This document shows, piece after piece, positions 48,100-59,955 of a stretch of 64,000 nucleotides of DNA (position 1 is its first letter; each line of letters begins with the position of its first letter). The notes under the pieces are model-generated. The model was not told where the DNA came from and did no database searches. It was given only the letters and a program-made list of their open reading frames with translations. Origin of the DNA: Absidia repens (taxonomy: Eukaryota; Mucoromycota; Mucoromycetes; Mucorales; Cunninghamellaceae); assembly GCA_002105175.1 (NCBI GenBank), contig MCGE01000025.1, positions 493,978 through 557,977 on the forward strand, in the 5' to 3' direction. The position numbers were made by a program, and so were the translations under genes.

Positions 48100-48476
48100 T
48101 TTATATTGTCACCCCCTCTTACTCATAGAACCAAATCAGTATATAGTATATGATATCAAAATATAGTTTTTTATTAATTTCTTTTTGCATGATGATGAAT
48201 AAAAAAAAAGACCATATTTTATTGAAAAAAACAAAGGATAATAATGAAGGGGATATGTGTATGTATATGTGCGTATGTTCTACTCTACGATAGGAATATG
48301 GTTGTCAACATATAATATAAAAAATATATGTATGTAGAGAAGGAATAACTAACACTAAAAAGGCTATATTTGTACAGGACATGTATAAAAAAAAAGATGT
48401 AGGGGGGAGAGATGGGATGGGGGGGGGTTAAAACCAAGTGCCAGAAAGAAGGGTCAAATTTGGGAGGGGGGTGAGT
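48100..48476. other. Convergent 3' spacer, G-rich at its end
   Basis: AT-rich sequence followed by G runs (G6 near 48402, G9 near 48419-48427, further runs to 48472). No gene is seen. Confidence 0.4.
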
Positions 48477-49468
48477 TTATCCAAACGAGCTGACAATATT
48501 TGCCAATTGAACCAAACTATTTGAGGAAGAGGAGGAGGAATCGTCGTTTTGTTTTGCTGGATCATTGGTCTTGGCTTTAATGGGCGTAGGATTCAGCAGA
48601 GTGGTTGGGTGCGTGTCTTGATATTCAGTAGAGGTGGTGTATTTGAGAGGTCGGTGTTGATAAAATGTATCCGTAGACATATTGTTTTCGTGTTGACAAC
48701 AGGTGAAGTTCGAAGAGGAGTAAGTAGTGGTGTAGGTGATGATTCCATAGTTGTGGGTGTGGGCGGGGTTGTGGTTGATAGAGGCGAATGATTGCTTGAT
48801 TTGCTATTGCTCCTCATCCCACCGATATTGGATGAGGACGGTATTGCAGAAGACAAAGAAGAAGGCGTAGTAGCAGTAGTAGCGGAAGAAATACGGTGTT
48901 GATGAGGATGGTATTGATGGTGATCCAAGCGAGATTGGTGGTAGTTTTGAAGATGCTGATCAATAGTCAGTGGGGCTGTGGTGTCTGAGTGAATACGATG
49001 ATGAGCATGAAGACGAGGGTGCGATCTATCGTCTAAGGACTGTTGTTGCTGCTGTTGCTGTTGTTGTTGCTTCTTGGACCGCCGTGATTTAGGAGACATG
49101 TGAGTACGATAGTGTTGCATCATATTGTCTTGACGAGAGAACCGAGACTGGCACCCAGGAAAGAGACATGGGAAATTCTTTTCGCCTGTATGAATCCTGT
49201 GATGTCTTGCGAGATGACCGCTAGTCGTAAAGCTTTTGAAACATCCAGATGCATTACATACATATTTCCTTCTTATAGTTGTTGCGATTGAAGATTCATC
49301 CATAGTTGTATCGTCGTCTTGTTGATGTTGTTCATACTGTTGATTTTGTGGCGGTGGTGGCTGTAATAGTGAAGTAATAGGAGAAGCGTCTTGATGGTGA
49401 TTGAGTATACTAACTTGTCTTCCAGAAGAATCGACAATAGATAGTGTAGAAGTGTCTTCTTGGGGCAT
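48477..49468 (-). CDS. Nrg1-like two-finger C2H2 transcription factor with a probable frame break near its 3' end
   Basis: The start chosen is 49468 (MPQEDTSTLSIVDSSGRQVS); an upstream in-frame ATG gives a Lys/Phe-rich leader-like extension. Two adjacent fingers read YVCNASGCFKSFTTSGHLAR, HHRIHTGEK, then FPCLFPGCQSRFSRQDNMMQ, HYRTHMSPKSRR. The FTTSGHLARH and RQDN wording is that of Nrg1/Nrg2 repressors of glucose-responsive and filamentation genes. A Gln10 run and a long Ser/Thr/Pro/His region follow. In the starting frame the protein stops at 48593. In the neighbouring frame a more protein-like tail (YTTSTEYQDTHPTTLLNPTP ... SSSSSNSLVQLANIVSSFG) runs to 48477, so one base appears missing near 48680. 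With or without the shift the DNA-binding part is intact. Confidence 0.8.
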
Positions 49469-49854
49469 CGTATAATGTGTATGTGTAAAATAGTCAAGAG
49501 AAAAAGAAAAAGACGGCGAAAAGGAAAGAAATAGAAGAAAACGAAGAAACTTTTTTTTTTTTTTTTCCTGAGCACTGCTGGCAGGCATAACAATTCAAGC
49601 CCAGCTAGGAGATCTCCCGTTATTTTTTATTTTTTGCCATTAACGTATTTAAAATGCAATGCGTTAAAAACAGCACGCCTTATTCTTTTTTTTTTTTTCT
49701 TCAATTTTCCTTTCTTTACCTGTTATATCAAGCTATGCTGGTTCGTACCAATTCTATATTAAAACTGGATTTAGTTTTTACCGAAACGATCGCCCACGAC
49801 ATTATCAGTATATCAAATGGTGTGAATTTTAGTATCTTCAAAACCATTATAGCC
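49469..49854. promoter_or_regulatory. Bidirectional promoter between the Nrg1-like gene and the next gene
   Basis: The two genes diverge with 386 bp between chosen starts. It contains two pyrimidine/T tracts. An in-frame upstream ATG at 49735 could extend the downstream protein by 40 residues of unremarkable composition; I left it out because the ATG at 49855 (agccATGACG) has better context. Confidence 0.35.
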
Positions 49855-50718
49855 ATGACGGATAACTATGACTGGGTACAGCGGTACATAAATAATAATA
49901 TTAAAGCGAATAATAAGAATGATCCTCAGCCAGCAACAATATTAGCGCCTAACCAGGAAGGATCTTCCTTTATTTGTTGCATTGATCAAGATGAAGATGG
50001 GGAAGAAGAGGAGGACAAAATACAAGCCCAACCCACTTCTTCTTCTGAATCCATCGCCAGCAAGACAACAATTACCACTTGTTTGGGGATACATCAATAT
50101 GCGCCAACTAACTGCAATGATGCACCCTATGCGTTGATTGAACATAGGATATCTCAGCACGACGACGACAACGATAACGAGGGGGAGAAAGAGCAGGACG
50201 ATCATGATTGGATAAAACAAGATGCAGCAGACGGCGATGCAGCAGACAATGTTGATCAAGGATCATTTGTATCATCCATGAATTTAAATCAGCAACAACA
50301 ACACCATACTGATGATGACGACGATGACGACGATGACTCAATTATTTTCTCTAAGCAACAGCAAGAAGAAGAATGGTTTAAAGGGACAGTATTTTATAAC
50401 GATCCAGGAACAGCACCATCATTGCCACCAAAAGATTACATCAGTTTCAATAACTTTATTGATTTGTAAGTCCGACAGGAACCCATTTTTGTTTGATTTC
50501 ATTTTTATTAACTGTAAATATTATACTATGGTAGTGATGGACACAAAAAAATATATGATCAAGACATTCAATCAATGTATCAATCATCCTCGTCTCCATC
50601 CATGTATAGTTTGGCATTTTCTACTAAGATTGGCACTAGCATCAAAAGCCGCCGTAGGTCTATTACTGGGAAGTTTAGGAATGCACTCAAGAGAAAATCC
50701 ATCTTTTCTCGTGCATAA
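49855..50718 (+). CDS. Uncharacterised acidic protein with basic C-terminal motif
   Basis: Two exons (49855-50465, 50535-50718) give 264 residues. The donor gtaagt lies where the unspliced frame would stop (LVQ-like ending NNFIDL), and splicing adds 61 residues. Beginning MTDNYDWVQRYINNNIKANN, it has long Asp/Glu tracts ([20 protein letters not shown]), a Gln4 run, an aromatic/acidic patch EEWFKGTVFYNDPGTAPSLP, and a basic end SIKSRRRSITGKFRNALKRK. I do not recognise a family. The SRRRSIT and LKRKS sites look like PKA-type phosphorylation sites, so a signalling adaptor is possible, but that is a guess. No membrane segment is visible. Confidence 0.65.
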
Positions 50719-51183
50719 AATATAATCTAGTTCGCATAGTAATTTTTTTTTTTTTTTTTTTTTTTTTTTACCATTGTGATATTTCAAATCAATATTACAA
50801 GTTCTATTTAATTTAATATGGAAAAGTAGCACACCAATAAATCCCATTTCCTTTTCCGGAACGAGGCAAAACAAAGGCCCAAGTTTGGGCGGGGCTTAAT
50901 TTTTCTTTTTCATCCTTTTCTTTTCTTCCTCACATTTTTTTTTTGTTTGTGGGTGCAACCGTGCTTTTTTGTTGTAAAAAGAAAAAAAGTTTATCTTCAG
51001 TTCTTTTTCTTTTTTTATACATTTATACATACCTTCTTCTTCATACCCCTCCTTCATCTATTACATTTTACTTGATTCCCCGTCTTCATTATCACGCCCT
51101 TTTACCACTGCTATACTACTACTACCACTACTACTACCACTACCACTACTACCACTACTTGATACACATCTCTTGATTCCCAA
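50719..51183. other. Intergenic region before the large Zn2Cys6 gene
   Basis: T27 run (about 50743-50769), T/C-rich promoter, and a (CTA)n/(CCA)n-like trinucleotide stretch at 51110-51160 in the leader. No gene is seen. Confidence 0.4.
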
Positions 51184-54100
51184 ATGCAATCAACAGCAAC
51201 TATACCTGATTCCCCTACTCTTAGCGATTCTAGTAAGAAGAAATCAAGCAGTAAAAGAGCCAAAGCAAGTGTGGCCTGTCATGAATGTAGAAAACGAAAG
51301 GTAATAGCAAAGATCATTATAATAGCAATGTAGTAGATGAATTAACCAACTCATCCTTTTCTTTAATTGCGTATGTGTGTATGTATGCTGAATAAGGTTA
51401 AGTGCGAAGGTATTCAGCCCTGTTTACGGTGTCGTAAATCGAACTTTAGGTGTATCTTCCCACAACAACAAAGTTCAAAGCGTGGACCTCCTAAACAGTA
51501 CATTGAAATCTTGGAAGCCCGACTTCAACTGATGGAAAAAGCGCTACGGACGATTGGTGGACCAGCAAGTGAAATCTTGGATGATGCTTTATCCTTGGAT
51601 CATCATGCATTACAAGATAAGAATGGGATTCATGAAGACGATACAACAATGCAACAACGTAAGTTCTTTGTTTATGACCATGATTATTATTGGCTACGCA
51701 TACTCACCTATTTCTTATAATTTTAGCGAATGAATTTCATCCAACACCAAATTCGATACAACAACAGCAGCAATTGCCTGATCAATACTCTATGAATGAA
51801 ATTGGACAACCTTATTATACCCATGATATTTACCGACACCAAATACATTCTTCGTATCATCATTCACCTCCTCTTCCTCAACAACAACAGCAACAAAGAC
51901 ATATGGATTTACGGCGACAACCATCTGATTTATCTTTATCCACCAACAATGATATCAAAAGTGAACCAACTACACCTGTACCAACAAATCATTGTCTTGC
52001 TAATATTGATACATCTTTGATTGACAAATATTTTGAATATGTCCACCCTTATACGCCTATGATTGATATGTCAACATTTACTCAGCAATTGATGGATCCC
52101 AACAATCCTCCTCCTATGCTTCTTCTTTATGCTATGTGTGCTGTATCTGCTAGATGGTCATCTTCTTATGCAACACATTCGAATGAACCTGCAGGATTCT
52201 CTTATTACCAACGTGCCTTTGTTCTCATCGACGAAACTGGTGTGACTCCACGCATCTCTACTATACAAGCCCTGGTGCTACTTACCAAATATCAGGAACA
52301 CTATAAACGTGGTGGGTACTTCTATCGCCCTGGCTATTATTTGACTCTTGCTGTAGATATGTGCTCTTCCCTAAAATTATCTACTTTGGTGTCTGGTGCT
52401 GGTACTGGTGCTGGTGATACACCTGACTATGAAACTAAAAAGCGTACTTTTTGGATGACTTTCTTATACGACCTTTGGACAAGGTAAGACAAAAGAAAAT
52501 TGATATCTTTTATAAAAAAAATAAAAAATAAAAAAAAAAAGTTCACGGAAACTAAATATTTCCTTTATAGTATTGAAGAAGGTCGAGAAACCCGGTTCAC
52601 TAGTAGTCAATGCTCAACTGATTATCCTTTATCAAATGGCGACAATGGACATGGATCTGAAGATTTGGTAACAAGGCATAATGTTGTGATTAGACTTGGT
52701 CGGATACTATCAGACATTTATGGATTCTCACGACGATTAGCATCAAGGCAACAAATTCAAGGAACGGTGCGGACGGCCAGTCAACAGGTGGAGGAAGAAG
52801 GACGCTTGGTAGTCATGCAAACTACACTGGAAACTTATCTGCGTGAAATCTCTGTCATCCCACGATTCGATTATGCTCCAAGTACAACCGACAGTGGTAA
52901 ATACCCCGCGGATACAACTGGTGCTGCTGTACCGGAGGTGTTTGTTGGCTTTCTCCATATGATGTATCACTATTCCATTATTCTGCTTCATCGACATCGT
53001 GTACTTTACCCTATCACCAAACAAAACGACATCAATACTCATCCTTATCCTCACCAACAACTTTGCGCAACGTCAGCTTCTATCATCAACTCCATCGCCA
53101 ATTCCATTTTGGAATCAAACAGTATGAATGTATTTCACTATCCTACCCGTGGCGTGCAATTTACAATTCTTTGTGTGACAATGGCGATTGCGGTTCACAA
53201 ATTCGAAATGGAAACAGCGCAAGATGAACATCGGAAAAGCAGTGCGAATACCTTATATTGGCAAGCGCTCTCTATCGTCAATAGATTGTCCACCGAAACA
53301 TCTGCGGTAGAACTCCGTTATTTGGCAAGGGATGCAGAACTCGCCGAAATGTGTGGAAAACTGGCCGTAGATAATAACAGCAATTTGATGCAGCAACAGC
53401 CCCTCTCTCCAGATGGATCATCAAGCTTTACCACTGCCAATAACGACGGATCATCGACTTCCTCTTCATCTTCACCTGTACTCAGCTCCTCTGTAGTTTC
53501 AACCTCTACTGGATCAGTCACTGATAGAATGAATCGACAGACAAAATTGGGAAAGCCTCCGCGACGAAGCACTGTATCTGGATCTCACCTCAAACGCTTT
53601 CCCTCTCAAATTTTTACGCCAGACTCACATCATCAGCATCCTCAACCTCATCATGAAAACAGCGTTACTTCTGGTTCCGCAACGCCAGCAGCTACTTTAT
53701 CGCCGTCTGCTTATACGCACGTATCATCATCAGGACAGCAATCGCCTACCTCAGTTTCATCATGTTCGCAACCACAACCACAACAGCACTCACCTCATGG
53801 ATCAACAACTTCCTCCACAGTTAATCCAGCTGCCCTATTCAACTCTAGTGCATCAATCACTGATCCAGCTCGTTTAGCCTCCATGATGCAATTTGGTAAT
53901 ATTCCATTGACTCCTTACAACCATCATCAACAGCCGATACAATTACCTATGCAACCCCAACCGCAGCGACGGATGCCTCGACCCCTTCACCATCATTATT
54001 CTCATTCACAAGAAGACCTCCGCTCTTTGAATCATCGTCACATGAACAAATCTGGCTACGCTCGTGCCGCTTCCCCAGGTACTCCGTCGGAAAGTCGTTT

Positions 54101-54908
54101 AAAAAAGCACCGATCTATGAAATTCCTACCTATGCATTCACAACAACTTCAACATACCATACAGCAATATCCTCCTCCATCTTCACTTCACGTTAATTCA
54201 CAGCAACAGCAGCGAATACAACAACAACAACAACAAAACCAGCAATATCAACGTCAACAACAACAACAACAACATCATCATCATCATATGAAAGAATCAT
54301 CTCAGCCATTATATGATAACGGCCAGAATCAACAACAACAGCACACCAACTACCATCCCACTCCTCCTCCACAGCCACAACATTTAGGTGCCCAACAACA
54401 AAACGACCCACCTCGTTATCCACAGAGTTATCAACCCGCTCCTCAAAATATGATGCCAACAACCACCATGTCACACCACCAGGTCAATTTCTCAGCAATG
54501 GCAACAACACCCTTACATCGGCGACACACGATCTCCTTTACTGAGATGGATACAACTGGATTCACGTCACCTATGGCAATGGATTATAGTTCGTCACCGT
54601 CTTCCATGATGCAAGTAGATGCGATCAACGCGATGGATTATCGTCAACAACAACAACAACAACTACCGCAGCCGCAGCATTATTCAATGCATCAAGACAT
54701 GGCCTTAGCATCTTCGCCTTCATTACCATCCAGTTCTCAACAAACGCCTATGACCTCTTACACGCCGATGATGGAAGACGATTCACAAATGATGATGATG
54801 GCGACAGATCCCAATGCGATGCACCAGTTGCTTGCAGATTCGTCTTTGGCTTGGGGAAATGGATCTCTGGAAATGGATCGAAAGACAGAAGGTCATGTTT
54901 TGCAGTGA
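51184..54908 (+). CDS. Zn2Cys6 transcription factor with fungal_trans domain and long Gln-rich tail
   Basis: Four exons (51184-51300, 51397-51658, 51727-52483, 52571-54908) give 1157 residues. The binuclear cluster (ACHECRKRKVKCEGIQPCLR, Cys at about 32, 35, 42, 49, 52, 59) is followed by a linker and a coiled-coil dimerisation helix (IEILEARLQLMEKALRTIGG). The middle homology region (about 180-600) includes LIDKYFEYVHPYTPMIDMST, YEHYKRGG-like text and FWMTFLYDLWT, then VFVGFLHMMYHYSIILLHRH. The C-terminal 500 residues are Gln/His/Pro/Ser-rich with multiple CAA/CAG runs. The style resembles XlnR/Xyr1-type regulators, but the target pathway cannot be read from sequence. The intron within the fungal_trans region is required to keep the frame. 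Confidence 0.9.
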
Positions 54909-55245
54909 AAACCTTACCCCTTACCTTTGTAGTGATGTGACGACAATGACAGCGACCTCCTTTCTCTTCCTCTCGGTGATTAGTGTATAGTTTTATATTG
55001 TATAGTTGTATAGTGATTCTCTTTTAGTTTTTATTTAGTTATTATCTTATCATTATGTTTTTAGTTTTTTTTAGTTTTTTTTTTATTCTTGATCAATCAA
55101 TAAAGGCCAAGATTGGGTTTACTTTTTGCTCAAATTTTGAAAATATATGATCGGACGAAAAACAAATTTTGTCAAATTGACCAAGAAAAAGGAAAAAAAA
55201 AAAAAAAAGAAGGGAGAAATGGGTATGTGTATGTGGGTTTATATA

Positions 55246-55280
<35 letters not shown>

Positions 55281-55747
55281 AGGTGAAAGAGAGAGAAAAA
55301 GATGGGATGTGTGTGTGTGAGTGTGCGTGTATCTACTGTATGATGTGAAATGATTATATGATTTGAGGGGTCAAGGACAGACTGGAGAGGGGTAAAAAAT
55401 AAAATAAAATAAAACAATGTGTGGCAGAAGAGGAGAGCATGCTTCAAATAAAGTGAACGGATGTAAGGGTGTGTTTATTAGTAGCGTATGGTTTGATATT
55501 TATATATGATATAAAAATAAAAACTCCTAACTTTATGAAATGGGTGTCATTGTTTGATTCTTTTATATATGTATTTCAGGTTAAGGAGAAAATTGAAAGG
55601 AATGTAAAGGAAAACGTTTTGACATGTTACAACAAATAAAAACTCCCTACCACATCAGAACAAAATAAATAAAAAAAGTACTGACCATCTCTCTCTCTCT
55701 CTTTTTTTTTTTCCTTTTCTTTGCACACAAGAAAAAAGAAGACTGCT
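54909..55747. other. Intergenic region with a long (TA)n tract
   Basis: Terminator region of the preceding gene (AATAAAGG near 55099), a perfect (TA)n run at about 55247-55276, and a (CT)n/T tract (55687-55712) before the next start. Short minus-strand frames here are repeat-derived. Confidence 0.45.
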
Positions 55748-58630
55748 ATGACGTCCAGTAAAGCCATTCCACCTTTTTTCTTTCCTAATGGTCATCCCAC
55801 TTCACATGTTGAACAAGAACAAAGAAGGCGTAAAATTTTGGTATGACAAAAAAGAATTCTTAATGAACAATACTTAAATCGACCATCTTCTTTTTTTTTT
55901 TTTCAATTCTATTCTAATAAATCACTAGGCAATCGTGAAACATTTATATGGCTATCGACCTTATTTGACAGAAGCGTGTTTTATTGCCGTGACCAAATCA
56001 TGTGGATTGCCTCGTTATATGAACATGGCGCTATTCCGAAAAATGGTTCCATCATTTCAAGAAAATCGAATTGCCTATGCTCAGTTTGTTCAGTAAGCCA
56101 AAAAAAATAAAAATATAAAGAGGTCCCCCTGAATTTCCATTTTTGGAGGATGATCGTCTTTTACCTGACAAAAAAAAAATACATGTAGTTTATTTTTACT
56201 TACTTTTGTCCCCGCTCCTCTCCTTACTGTATATAATGGGTGTATATAGTTCATGGATTATGATATCAAAAGATCGATATGATGATGAGTCTCTATTCTT
56301 CTCCGTATTGAAGAAACATGGTCATGATGATGTTGGTGAATGGCTTACTCCAGATGATTTTTTGCCCGTCTTACAAGGTAAATATATATCATCCTAATTA
56401 AACCTCGCTGCATCTTTCATATCGGACTTGTCTGCTAATCTATTCTGTATTTCCTTCCAACCTAGACGTTGTATTGAATCATCCGGGACTACAATTCTTG
56501 TCAGATAATACCATGTTCCAAGAAAGATACAGTAAAGATGACCTAAGAAACAAGAAAAAAAAAAAAAAAGGGGGAGAGGAGATGATGAGAGGAGGTAGAT
56601 TAGGGAGTGTGTATGGGTGTGTATGGTCATTAACGCTAAAATATCATTATTTTTTCTCTGTCTCCGTTTTATTTGTTGCGTTAGTTGAAACAGTGATCTG
56701 TCGGTTATTTTACGATGCAGAGTGTTCTAATGGCAGGATGACACTAAAGCAATTTCGAAAAAGCAAATTTACTGATAGAGTCAAAACATTAGGATCATGC
56801 ACCGAATTAAATAATGCAAGTAATGATAAGGATCATCCATCGCATTATTTGATACTGTATGATATCTAAACTGACGCGACAATTTTTTTTTTTTTCTGTA
56901 GACTTCTGATTATTTTTCCTATAAACACTTTTATGTAATTTATTGTAAATTTTGGGCCTTGGATCAAGACCACGACTTGATGATTACCGAAAATAATCTT
57001 ATCCATTATAATGATGGGTGTTTATCACCACGTATTGTGCATCGCATTATTCAATGCGGCAGGATCGCCACCTTTTCCCGCGAGACTCCGACCAATTCCT
57101 TATCGTTTTTGGATTTTATTTGTAAGGCCCTCCTTTCTTGCTTTTCCTTCTTTAACCGCTAAATCCCCCCCTTTTTTTTTTTTAAAAAAAACACAAACAC
57201 GATCAGGGTTTTTGCTCAATGAAGTGGACAAAACATCGCCAAAAGCAATCGAATATTGGTAAGTTGAGAATAAAAAAGGTAGTATCTTTAGGTTGGTCTC
57301 AAATAGTAATGTCTTTGTTTTAATAGGTTTCGCTGTATGGATGAAGATGGGGATGGCATTCTGTCAAGCTACGAGTTGGAAAATTACTGGAACGATCAAA
57401 TAGCTCGACAAATAAGCTACAGCAACGATATCCACGGAAAAAGCAACCACAACAACATCGGGGATGCAGGTGAGGACTGGATGGAGGAAGACCTTGTACG
57501 GTTTGATGACATTTTACGCCAAATGAACGACCTTATTCAACCACAGCACCCTGGGCAATTTCGACTTCAGGATCTGAAACGCAACGGTTTTTTGGCTGAA
57601 CGTTTCTTTGACACCTTTCTTCATTTCAACAAATTTCAAATACACGAATCACACCAAGGAAGCCTACGGCTCAAATTACAACTTGAAATGGAAAAAATCA
57701 GATCCGTCGTCTCTTCTCCTCTTGATCAACGGTCTCTTCTTCACGGTGCTTTGTTGGACGATGCACATTTTGGATACTTGATGTTCAGGTATGAATAACA
57801 ATCAATAACAGAAGTAAAGAGACATTAAAGGCTAATTGTTATATGTATGTATGTATATATGTAGTGATTGGTCTGAATTTGCAGAAGCGGAATACCAGCA
57901 ATTATTAATGGCAGAACATCACGATGCAACTAACGACGATGTACATTCTGAAGGCGATATTGATGAAAATGACAACGATGACGACGACGACGATGATGAT
58001 GATGATGTTGTTGTTGCAGATGGAATACATATGACAACAAATGATACCTTTGCAACCCCCCATGAAATTGACTACCTCAATCACCCATCACCTATCTACA
58101 TCAATCAACCCTTCTTTGATGATCGTATTGGAAATCACAACAAGTCTCATGACATTGACAATGACGATACCGAAAATGAAACAGATGAATACACTTACCC
58201 TCAACATTATCATAGAAACAACCCTACTTCAGCCACAATGTGTGATTCCGACACTCCCACCACCTCACACCACTCACGGCAATCTACCGATGACAATGAC
58301 GACAACGACAGTGATGGTGTTTTAAGATGTGATCATACCAGCGATTTGGAAGAAGAATCTGATAGTGCCCCACCGACACCCACATCAACTAGCAAGGACG
58401 GCGCTTCATCATCCATTATATTGGACTCAAATCAGTCCTCAGAAAGACAAGACCCCTCTTCATCCCTAACATGGCATCAAGCAATCCAATCCTCCACTGA
58501 AACCAAAAACGACAAACTCAATACAAATCACACCAATAATGACAAACCCGAGGATCAGGACAACAGTGCTCGGACAGATTGGATTTGGCAGCTCACAAGA
58601 CAACACGTAGATCGTCCCTTGGATCAATAG
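55748..58630 (+). CDS. PP2A regulatory subunit B'' (PPP2R3-like), calcium-binding
   Basis: Nine exons (55748-55840, 55929-56092, 56250-56377, 56466-56531, 56685-56815, 56902-57121, 57207-57258, 57327-57788, 57865-58630) give 693 residues. The B'' core is clear: [65 protein letters not shown] (first EF-hand-like loop) and [20 protein letters not shown] (canonical EF-hand). B'' subunits direct PP2A to substrates with Ca2+ control. The intron after ELNN uses a GC donor (gcaagt at 56816), since the GT four bases on breaks the frame. The C-terminal 240 residues are an acidic Asp/Ser/Thr-rich extension (long Asp tract) not seen in animal members, of unknown role. No B'' gene exists in S. cerevisiae. 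Confidence 0.9.
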
Positions 58631-58780
58631 TTTAGTTATTTTTAGTTATATCTATTTATATTTTTATCTTTTGCCTCTATAATATATATATATATATATA
58701 TATCGAATAAAACTTTGTTTTTGTCCATCATACTATACTGTCTCTCTCTCTCCGTTTATTATTACTTGATTTACCACTTG

Positions 58781-59020
58781 TCAATGTCTGGTTGAACTTG
58801 CATGAGAAGCCGTTTGGATCGAGTGAGGTTTCACGGGGAAAGGAAGTACTTTAGGGCGACTGAGTAGATCACTTAAGGAGTTATCATGAGCAGAGGGGTC
58901 GCATGTCATGTGCTGGGGGTGGGGTGCGTCAGACTTGACCCAATAATACTGCGTATGAATAGCTGCAACCTTGGATTGCGGTGATATTTCAGAATGGGAA
59001 TTACAGATTACATCCTGCGT
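58781..59020 (-). pseudogene. Orphan coding-like fragment, possible 3' exon remnant
   Basis: On the minus strand an open frame of 79 codons starts right after a good acceptor (attaacag ending 59021) and ends at TGA 58781-58783. It reads TQDVICNSHSEISPQSKVAA at its start, includes HTQYYWVKSDAPHPQHM, and ends SIQTASHASSTRH. Base composition is clearly GC-richer than its surroundings. There is no ATG near its start and I see no convincing upstream exon before the R1 repeat at 59408, so it may be the tail of a gene lost to rearrangement, or chance. Confidence 0.3.
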
Positions 59021-59407
59021 CTGTTAATAATTCGATCCTGACCCAACTCAATTTTCAAATTTGATTTTATTTTCCCTCGCTTTTGCTGGAAAATTCATTA
59101 GTCTGTGAACAGATCAATCACCTAAATTTATACATTGTATCTGTATGATAATCTACTAACGTCTCCGCTTTGATTATTTTCTTCATCTCAGAGGTCTTTC
59201 TCTCTCTTTTTTTTGTGGTATTGTGAAGAATATATTTTCATCATGGTACATTTTAGAATAGTAAGTGGAGGATTTTCCATATCTATCAGGAGGTGATGGT
59301 GGGGTTAGGTTCCTGTACTGTACTGTACAGTAGGTACTGTACATACTGGGCAGGCTAAAAATTTCGCAAATCAATCCTCACATCACAAAAGTCAGCTCAG
59401 GAAGAGT
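59021..59407. other. Intergenic region with a short palindrome
   Basis: AT-rich; contains an inverted repeat around tactgtacagta (about 59319-59332) inside a GTACTGTAC-rich stretch. No gene is seen. Confidence 0.4.
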
Positions 59408-59750
59408 TTCACATCCCGCACACGTGAAAAATTTTATTTTCTCCCATTATATTTTTTTTCGCTCCCTCTCTTTCTTTTTCTTTCTTTCGTTCTCCACCAC
59501 TCAACTTTTTTGATCATAGATTAATGTCAGGACTAGTTTAGAAGGGTTTTCACTCAGGGATTACAAGATGCATGGGCAAACCCTTTCATTTTGGATTCAG
59601 GATTTAGGACCTCCATTTGTTGGCTTTTTGGAGCATTCATTCGCTTAGCTTAGTTTTAGTCTGCCCATGGTTTGAATATATATTTGAATAAAACATATCT
59701 CTTTTTTACTTGCTTCAATGAAAAAATGTTCCATTAGTTTATCTCATGCC
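59408..59750 (+). repeat. Dispersed repeat family R1, copy b (plus orientation)
   Basis: Begins 'ttcacatcccgcacacgtg', then a pyrimidine tract, 'tagattaatgtcaggacta', 'agaagggttttcactcaggg', 'ccctttcattttggattcag', 'ttagcttagttttagtct', 'tttgaatatatatttg' and 'aataaaacatatctc'. It is the closest relative of the interrupted minus-strand copy at 61535-62390. Confidence 0.8.
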
Positions 59751-59829
59751 TTTGTACAGTACATTAGATCCATTTTCTATGATTATATGTTTTTATTAGT
59801 GCTGACCATTCTTGAAATATCTCAGTCGT

Positions 59830-59955
59830 CTTCGTCATGCTATTTCTATTATATCCCTTGTTACAAAGACTTCTAGCTTTTAGTTTATTATAACCTTACC
59901 GTTTCAATAAAACACTATCTTTTTATTAACCATCCTCTGACCCATTAAATAATAA
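59830..59955 (+). repeat. Dispersed repeat family R4, copy a
   Basis: Contains 'gcttttagttta', 'ttcaataaaa', 'ctttttattaaccatc' and 'ctgacccatta', matching the reverse complement of 61190-61320 in the same order. Confidence 0.6.

Noticed and set aside
49469..49588. Upstream in-frame ATG extending the Nrg1-like protein by 40 residues
   Set aside because: The extension is Lys/Phe-rich homopolymer sequence with leader character.
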